The notes under the pieces: model-generated
Told to the model about the DNA's origin: nothing
Seen by the model: the letters and a program-made list of their open reading frames with translations, nothing else
Databases searched by the model: none
Shown: positions 58,704 through 64,000 of the stretch, piece after piece
Layout: the number at the start of each line of letters is the position of its first letter
Numbering within the stretch: the stretch's first letter is position 1
Assembly (NCBI GenBank): GCA_029582155.1
Contig: CM055894.1
Location: forward strand, 32,269,707 to 32,333,706
Direction: 5' to 3'
DNA from: Panopea generosa
Lineage: Eukaryota; Mollusca; Bivalvia; Adapedonta; Hiatellidae
Length of the DNA stretch: 64,000 bases
Made by a program: the position numbers and the translations under genes

Positions 58704-61700
58704 GCAAGCAATCACGCACGCACGCAAGCAATCACGCACGCACGCACGCACGCACACACGCACACATGCACGCACGCACGCACGCACGCCATCGCCATTC
58801 GACTTTTTGCCATCGTAGTTTCGTTGTTTCGACTTTACCTAATTTGATAAATATGCCGCGATGGCCGCAATGGGACACCGTACTCTGTATTAAGATTGCT
58901 TTAGCCTGCTCGATGATCATTGAATACATCTATTTAAACAGACCTAGCGGGTATATCTATATTCGTCTGGCAGATGACAAAATAAGCGTGAGATAGATAT
59001 TCACAACCAATAATCGATATGTTGTACAAAAATGATCGGATGTTGTTTATTTGACGCATACCGTGTTTATGGGGCTTGGAACTATAGTGGCCCGTGTTAA
59101 CAAGTAATTTACATGATGGCCTAATATAGCACTGATCAGTGACTTATTTTTTTCCATATTAGCAGTAAAACTGCACACTTAAATCAAATGATATTGTATG
59201 GATAGTCTATTAAAAAAACTTTCTATGTAGTGTAAAATTCTTTTATTTTGTTGACCAACGTGGCCCGCGATAAAGTCAATCATTTGCCGCTTATATCGCC
59301 AATTTATCGAATAGAACAAAAAATGCCGATCCGTGTGTTAAAGTTACTAACCATTACCTTTGAATGAGACCTTCCACTTTGTAATTCAATAAATTATCCA
59401 TTATAATTGCACAAAACGTTATAGGTAATATATCGTGTACTACGTCACTGCACTGATATATATCTCCAATATGCATTTTCTTCTGCTTACGTTGTTATTA
59501 AAATTCAATATATAAGTAGTACCACTAACAAACACTTTGCAAGGGTTCTTAGCACTGGGAACCTCAGACTGAGTCAGGTTATATATGGCATATCCAGTGT
59601 AACTGGTGGAGGGAGACCTCAGACTGAGTCAGGCTATATATGGCATATTCAGTTTTACTGGTCAATGGATACCTCAGACTGAGTCAGGTTATATATGGCA
59701 TATCCAGTGTTACTGGTGAATGGATACCTCAGACTGAGTCAGGTTATATATGGCATATTCAGTTTTACAGGTGAATGGATACCTCAGACTGAGTCAGGTT
59801 ATATATGGCATATTCAGTTTTACTGGTAAATGGATACCTCAGACTGAGTCAGTTTATATATGGCATATCCAGTGTTACTGGTGAATGGATACCTTAAACT
59901 GAGTCAGGTTATATATGGAATATCCAGTGTTACTGGTGAATGAATACCTCAGACTGAGTCAGGTTATGTATGGCATATCCATTGTTACTGGTGGAGGAAG
60001 ACCTCAGACTGAGTCCGGTTATATATGGCATATTCAGTTTTACTGGTGAATGAATACATTAGACTGAGTCAGGTTATATATGGCATATTCAGTTTTACTG
60101 GTGAATGAATACATTAGACTGAGTCAGGTTATATATGGCATATTCAGTGTTACTGGTGAATGGATACCTCAGACTGAGTCAGGTTATATATGGCATATTC
60201 AGTTTTACTGGTGAATGGATACATTAGACTGAGTCCGGTTATATATAGCATATTCAGTTTTACTGGTTGAGGAAGACCTACGACTGAGTCAGGTTATATA
60301 TGGCATATCCAGTGTTACTGGTGAATGAATACATTAGACTGAGTCAGGTTATATATGGCATATTCAGTGTTACTGGTGAATGGATACATTAGACTGAGTC
60401 AGGTTATATATGGCATATCCAGTGTTACTGGTGAATGGATACCTTAAACTGAGTCAGGTTATATATGGAATATCCAGTGTTACTGGTGAATGAATACCTC
60501 AGACTGAGTCAGGTTATGTATGGCATATCCATTGTTACTGGTGGAGGAAGACCTCAGACTGAGTCAGGTTATATATGGCATATTCAGTTTTACTGGTGAA
60601 TGAATACATTAGACTGAGTCAGGTTATATATGGCATATTCAGTTTTACTGGTGAATGAATACATTAGACTGAGTCAGGTTATATATGGCATATTCAGTGT
60701 TACTGGTGAATGGATACCTCAGACTGAGTCAGGTTATATATGGCATATTCAGTTTTACTGGTGAATGGATACATTAGACTGAGTCCGGTTATATATAGCA
60801 TATTCAGTTTTACTGGTTGAGGAAGACCTACGACTGAGTCAGGTTATATATGGCATATCCAGTGTTACTGGTGAATGAATACATTAGACTGAGTCAGGTT
60901 ATATATGGCATATTCAGTGTTACTGGTGAATGGATACATTAGACTGAGTCAGGTTATATATGGCATATTCAGTTTTACTGGTGAATGAATACATTAGACT
61001 GAGTCAGGTTATATATGGCATATTCAGTGTTACTGGTGAATGGATACCTCAGACTGAGTCAGGTTATATATGGCATATTCAGTTTTACTGGTGAATGGAT
61101 ACATTAGACTGAGTCAGGTTATATATGGCATATTCAGTTTTACTGGTGAATGGATACCTCAGACTGAGTCAGGCTATATATGGCATATTCAGTTTTACTG
61201 GTGAATGGATACCTCAGACTGAGTCAGGTTATATATGGCATATTCAGTTTTACTGGTCAATGGATACCTCAGACTGAGTCAGGTTATATATTGCATATCC
61301 AGTGTTACTGGTGAATCGATACCTCACTCTGAGTCAGGTTATAGTATTGCATATTCAGTGTTACTGGTGAATGGATACCGCAGACTGAGTAAGGTTATAT
61401 ATGGCATATCCAGTGTTACTGGTGAATGGGTACCTCAGACTGAGTCAGGTTATATATGGCATATCCAGTTTTACTGGTGAATGGATACCTCAGACTGAGT
61501 CAGGTTATATATGGCATTTCCAGTTTTACTGGTGAATGGATACTTCAGACTGAGTCAGGTTATATATGGCATATTCAGTTTTACTGGTGAATGGATACCT
61601 CAATCTGAGTCAGGTTATTTATGGCATATTCAATTTTACTGGTGAAGGGATACCTCAGACTGAGTTAGGTTATATATTGTATATTTAGTTTTACTGGTGA

Positions 61701-63282
61701 ATGGATACCGCAGACTGAGTCTGGTTATATATGGCATATCCAGTGTTACTGGTGAATGGGTACCTCAGACTGAGTCAGGTTATATATGGCATATCCAGTT
61801 TTACTGGTGAATGGATACCCCAGACTGAGTCAGATTATATATGGCATATTCAGTTTTACTGGTGAATGGATACCTCAGACTGAGTCAGGTTATATATGGC
61901 ATATTCAGTGTTTCTGGTGAATGGATACTGCAGACTGAGTCAGGTTATATATGGCATATTCAATTTTACTGGTGAATGAATACCTCAGACTGAGTCAGGT
62001 TATATATGGCATATCCATTGTTACTGGTGAATGGATACCTCAGACTGAGTCAGGTTATATATGGCATATCCAGTGTTACTGGTGAATGGATACCTCAGGC
62101 TGAGTCAGGTTATAAATTGTATATTCAGTTTTACTGGTGAATGTATACTTCAAACTGAGTCAGGTTATATATGGCATATCCAGTTTTACTGGTGAATGGA
62201 TACCTCAGACTGAGTCAGGTTATATATGGCATATCAAGTTTTACTGGTGAATGGATACCTGAGACTGAGTCAGGTTATATATGGCATATTCAGTTTAACT
62301 GGTGAATGGATACCTCAGACTGAGTCAGGTTATATATGGCATATCAAGTTCAACTGGTGAATGGATACCCCAAACTAGAACCGCCGTCAGTACACAAGTA
62401 ACAGACACACTTTCTCACTTAACGTTTTTGGAGTGAGCGGGACTCGAATATACGACCTCAGCGGTGAGAGGTTAGTGATCTTGAGACGGCACCTTAGACC
62501 AATCGGCTACGGAGGACCCGCAGTACTCGGCAAAAAAATAATATTTGAAATGTTAAACTCGATATTATAAACAAAACCATGTTTAATAAATAGAATATAT
62601 AGTATTACAAGTTGTTTACTTTAAATAATGTTTATTAAGATCTAAGCGTTGTACTTAGATAAGAGAAAAAGCTACAGCTATACTTGTGTGTATTAGCGTA
62701 TTGATTTATATGGGTATTTTCGCTCATAATCTAATATATTTATACTATTCATTTGCATATTTCTTTCTTTACTTACATGTACTTGCAAAACATTTTAATA
62801 CATCACCTTAATATATGTAACAGTTGTATATTCTAGCAAGTAACGATCTTAAAAACCGAATTTTAAACTGTTTCTTCATATTTCTTATCACATCATACCC
62901 CTGCATTACACTATATTGAAACATATATACGAATTACGACGAGTAGAATATTAGGGAAGGGCGTACACGTAATGACTTTGTGTTTCACTTTTCGTATTCC
63001 TAGTGCAAAATATGTGTAAAATCTTGTCAAAATACATAATGTGTTTAATGGAAAAAATGGCATATGGCATACAAACGAATAAGTACAGCCTGCTGCTTTA
63101 TTTACACAGTTTGGGGTGACGTAATTTATGGAGATTTATATTTTAATCTCTGTCTTAACTTTTAATTCAAAAGTAATTTGAATGTCATTGTTCATTTTAT
63201 TTGAAATTTACAAATAATTGCACTTACCTAATGTAGTTTCCAAGTATATAACCAAAGCAAGATACAATTGAAAATAGTCCAT
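46137..63282 (-). CDS. Ig-domain type I membrane receptor with short tail, minus-strand paralogue (complete spliced model)
   Basis: Predicted cell-surface protein of 260 residues; ligand and partner unknown. Exons in order: 63282-63228, 54668-54366, 51178-51069, 50294-50153 and 46309-46137, summing to 783 nt with all phases consistent (1, 1, 0, 1). Layout: signal peptide about 1-18; Ig domain 1 residues 19-119 (Cys32, Trp54, D94-x-G-x-Y98-x-C100); second Ig-like, Cys-containing region 120-203; stalk rich in Thr and Glu 204-225; membrane span about 226-248; cytoplasmic tail KIIRSRIRNHDY. The tail has no signalling motif and the span carries no charge. The gene converges on its plus-strand paralogue, with which it shares ectodomain exons and intron sequence but not membrane or tail exons. 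It could signal through a partner or act as a decoy; both are inference. Confidence 0.82.
48005..48031. repeat. Poly-G run of 27
   Basis: Uninterrupted G tract on the plus strand. It could form G-quadruplexes. Its length may also be an assembly or sequencing approximation. Confidence 0.95.
48370..48610. repeat. Degenerate foldback rich in CGATG / CATCG motifs
   Basis: The left part has GATGCTACGACAGC, CGATGACATGATGGTGATG and GCACGATGGTGGTG. The right part has CGCTCCATCACCATCGTG and TCATCGCTTCATCACCATTG. The two halves are roughly complementary, forming a loose hairpin. Probably an old foldback or simple-repeat-derived element. Confidence 0.6.
50153..50294 (-). CDS. Minus receptor: Ig-like domain 2, second half
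   Basis: 142-nt exon, phase 0 in (ATCTTTAG acceptor) and phase 1 out (GTACGT donor). It reads IGALEKPTDTYAVPIDNQE, then EISCCITGDAVECLSL and VNVTKKTCIKVK. One codon longer than its plus-strand partner, with an NVT sequon. It keeps CC..C..C but lacks the Cys that the plus copy has before DN, so cysteine parity differs between the paralogues. Like the partner, it has no DxGxYxC. Confidence 0.85.
50295..51068 (-). other. Intron inside Ig-like domain 2
   Basis: Aligns, inverted, with 13031-13788. Nothing else recognised. Confidence 0.7.
51069..51178 (-). CDS. Minus receptor: Ig-like domain 2, first half
   Basis: 110-nt exon, phase 1 in (ATATTTCCAG) and phase 0 out (GTATAAAC). It reads VAPSYPPVLKSTMEG then KNINHICVVGTKGTPKVHISIQ. 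The B-strand-type Cys (HIC) is kept. The NHT and NST sequons of the plus copy are lost here (NHI and KST). Confidence 0.87.
51179..54365 (-). other. Intron between Ig1 and Ig2 of the minus gene
   Basis: Contains the tandem repeat at 52490-53200. At 54230-54275 it matches, inverted, the sequence after the plus Ig1 exon. The many short open frames (51696-52147, 53237-53918) show no domains. Confidence 0.6.
52490..53200. repeat. Tandem repeat, period about 155 bp, shortening to the right
   Basis: The landmark GGCTATTTCTCTACAACC or close variants occurs near 52534, 52688, 52846, 52968 and 53058. Each is followed by TTGGAATTTTATGAAACTTG; full units also carry ATTTTTCACGGAGTTATGGCC. At least four units, the last ones truncated. 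Confidence 0.85.
54366..54668 (-). CDS. Minus receptor: Ig domain 1 exon
   Basis: 303-nt exon, phase 1 in and out (TTTGCAG acceptor, GTAGGT donor). It reads DCQFTYSPTEVQGCEHSAV, then VTWKKGDNTIM and DAGVYTCVVTSASDYV. Canonical Ig Cys pair, core Trp and DxGxYxC are all present. Same length as the plus exon 6387-6689, with about 79 of 101 residues equal by eye. The differences cluster in the N-terminal strand and between the first Cys and the Trp; the segment from ATSIDDNIKHGGNG is nearly unchanged. Confidence 0.9.
55597..55634. repeat. (TA)n microsatellite
   Basis: About 19 TA units. Confidence 0.95.
57590..57945. repeat. 22-bp satellite, second array
   Basis: Same monomer family as 7050-7805 but without the 88-bp higher-order structure. 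It ends in the same TTGCTCATGCG motif. Confidence 0.88.
58015..58620. repeat. Direct duplication of about 255 bp
   Basis: 58018-58275 and 58361-58620 are near-identical (TGATTTGCTTGTTTGCTC..., GAGCCAC(T/C)AGTACAAGTAGCT, then AAATTTTCGGTAATTAACTT). They are separated by a pyrimidine-rich simple repeat. Confidence 0.9.
58660..58790. repeat. (CACG)n microsatellite
   Basis: CGCA/CACG tetranucleotide array with CAAG variants. Long Arg/Ala/Cys/Val open frames through it are artefacts. Confidence 0.95.
59550..62376. repeat. 55-bp minisatellite, about 51 copies
   Basis: The unit contains ACCTCAGACTGAGTCAGGTT, ATATATGGCATATTCAG and TTTTACTGGTGAATGGAT. A block of ten units is itself duplicated: the rare variant ACCTTAAACTGAGTC occurs at 59891 and again at 60441, exactly 550 bp (10 x 55) apart, with the surrounding variants in the same order. 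The left and right edges are more diverged. The open frame at 61235-61480 arises because three units equal 165 nt. Confidence 0.95.
62390..62525 (-). mobile_element. tRNA(Leu/Ser)-like SINE head
   Basis: On the minus strand: A box TAGCCGATTGGTCTAAGG, then a long variable-arm-like hairpin ACCTC...GAGGT, then B box ATTCGAGTCCCG. The long variable arm points to a leucine or serine tRNA ancestor. The acceptor stem does not pair properly. It abuts the right edge of the 55-bp minisatellite. Confidence 0.65.
63228..63282 (-). CDS. Minus receptor: signal-peptide exon with start codon
   Basis: ATG at 63282-63280, then MDYFQLYLALVIYLETTL, ending in phase 1 (single G) before a strong GTAAGTGC donor. 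The hydrophobic core LYLALVIYL is typical of a short signal peptide. The phase fits the Ig1 exon exactly (G+AT gives Asp19). The open frame and strong donor support it; it is the only such exon seen upstream on this strand. Confidence 0.75.
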
Positions 63283-64000
63283 ATCTAATATTATACTTCC
63301 TCTTTTCAAGTCATCTGAAGTATGTGTACGGCACTGTATTGATAGATGTACGTGTCAAACCATGATTTTGAAATACACCTTACGTATAAAATTTAGTTAT
63401 GTATTGTGTTTGCAAAATCATCTTATATCGTATCATCCATAAAATCTATGAATTCTCCACTTTTTGTTTATTGTTCCTTCTCAAGAGAAGGAACACTTAT
63501 GGTTGACAATTTACACTTGACTGAGCAGGTAATGGATACAAGGTTACTGTCAAAGGCATGCCGAACAGTAGGACGCCTCCATCTTTATCTTGTTCCCTGT
63601 CCTATTATGGTACCCATTCAAAATTTAGTAGTACGCAGAGGACCAGTCTACCGCTTTCTTGGACTCATGCATATTCATTACAAATAGCCTCTATGCCAAT
63701 GTATATTCATGCGCCTTAAAGTCAATCTGTTGTAAAAATGCAAGATTTTAACAGCAGACCGACAAGGAACAAGTATTCGTATAGAGTATTAACCCCTGCA
63801 TTGAATATTTGATAATATAGAATAGAGATTAATAAATGAATATGCATAAACTCCCGCCAAATAATCACGCAATGAAATAGTCGCTTGTCACGTGATAATT
63901 TAGCTTAAAATATATCTGTGCAATATTTGCAAATACTGAAATTCAGGTTTGCAAATGTTTCCTTTCATATATTTTGACCTGTCTAGATCTTTTTTCTTGC
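63283..64000. other. 5' flank of the minus receptor gene
   Basis: Should hold the 5' UTR and promoter of the minus gene. No TATA box or initiator could be placed with confidence. A plus-strand open frame (63406-63687) has no domain and is probably chance. Confidence 0.4.

Larger units (their letters stand above)
57525..58880. mobile_element. Non-autonomous TIR element with internal satellites
   Basis: The left end CGGTGTCCGG...GCCATCGCGGCATATTTATT is mirrored at the right end by AATTTGATAAATATGCCGCG, then ATGGCC...GGACACCG. The inverted repeats are about 45 bp, with small differences. TA flanks both ends (57523-57524 and 58881-58882), pointing to a Tc1/mariner-type target duplication. Inside are the 22-bp GTTTCGACTTTTCACCATCG array (57590-57945), a duplicated 250-bp block and a long CACG microsatellite. 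There is no transposase frame. The 22-bp monomers continue directly from the inner edge of both inverted repeats, so the array seems to have grown from the element itself. Confidence 0.78.
54669..63227 (-). other. First intron of the minus receptor gene
   Basis: About 8.6 kb. Up to about 55000 it still resembles the plus locus. It then holds a TA microsatellite, an AT-rich part with degraded protein-like minus-strand traces (55696-56800, family not recognised), the foldback transposon at 57525-58880, the 55-bp minisatellite and a SINE. No further Ig exon was found in it. The stretches 58885-59540 and 62530-63225 show nothing. Confidence 0.6.

Noticed and set aside
58560-58929. Arg/Ala/Cys/Val-rich open frames
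   Set aside because: Artefacts of the CACG microsatellite.
61235-61480. 81-codon open frame with repeated peptide
   Set aside because: It lies wholly inside the 55-bp minisatellite; three units make 165 nt, and neighbouring units break the frame.
59550-62376. CRISPR-like repeat array
   Set aside because: There are no unique spacers; the whole 55-bp unit repeats, in a eukaryotic setting.
63406-63687. 93-codon plus-strand open frame
   Set aside because: No domain, no ATG-centred context, and it lies in the likely promoter region of the minus gene.

Overview
The window looks like AT-rich nuclear DNA of an invertebrate, most probably a bivalve or another mollusc. The grounds are intron-rich genes with short exons, mariner and Tc1 remains, tRNA-derived SINE heads, pogo-type foldback elements with TA target duplications, and many mini- and microsatellites. 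There is no sign of prokaryotic or organelle organisation. The species assignment is an inference.

The only host genes I can support are two paralogous, convergently oriented genes for type I membrane proteins with immunoglobulin-like ectodomains. Exons were found by eye from splice signals, phase continuity and comparison of the two copies. The minus-strand gene (63282 down to 46137) reads as complete: signal-peptide exon, one 303-nt Ig exon, a second Ig-like domain split over two exons, and one exon with a membrane span, a 12-residue tail and a stop (260 residues). The plus-strand gene (6387 to about 38801, first exon not found) has the same three ectodomain exons with matching lengths and phases. 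It then has three successive phase 1-1 membrane-span exons, one with an Asp inside the span, then a proline-rich tail exon, three 54-nt tail exons lying in a tandem genomic duplication, and candidate terminal exons.

Intron sequence is also shared between the two genes in inverted orientation, roughly 5.4-15.0 kb against 48.65-55.0 kb. This marks an old inverted segmental duplication whose visible edge falls between the ectodomain and membrane exons. The pair therefore shares an ectodomain but carries unrelated membrane spans and tails, the layout of paired receptors in immunity. That function is inferred.

Layout: 0-2.9 kb degraded repeat traces; 4.8-5.4 kb mariner remnant; 5.6-6.25 kb pogo-like foldback element; 6.4-19.3 kb ectodomain, membrane and first tail exons, with satellite arrays in the introns; 22.3-23.9 kb Ty3/Gypsy fossil; 24.1-26.1 kb diverged repeats; 27.1-31.7 kb tail-exon tandem duplication; 31.9-38.05 kb a duplicated 1.1-kb block flanking small palindromes; 38.75 kb candidate last exon; 41 kb Tc1 remnant; 43.8 kb SINE; 44.8-63.3 kb minus-strand receptor gene, whose first intron holds a satellite-bearing foldback transposon and a 2.8-kb 55-bp minisatellite.
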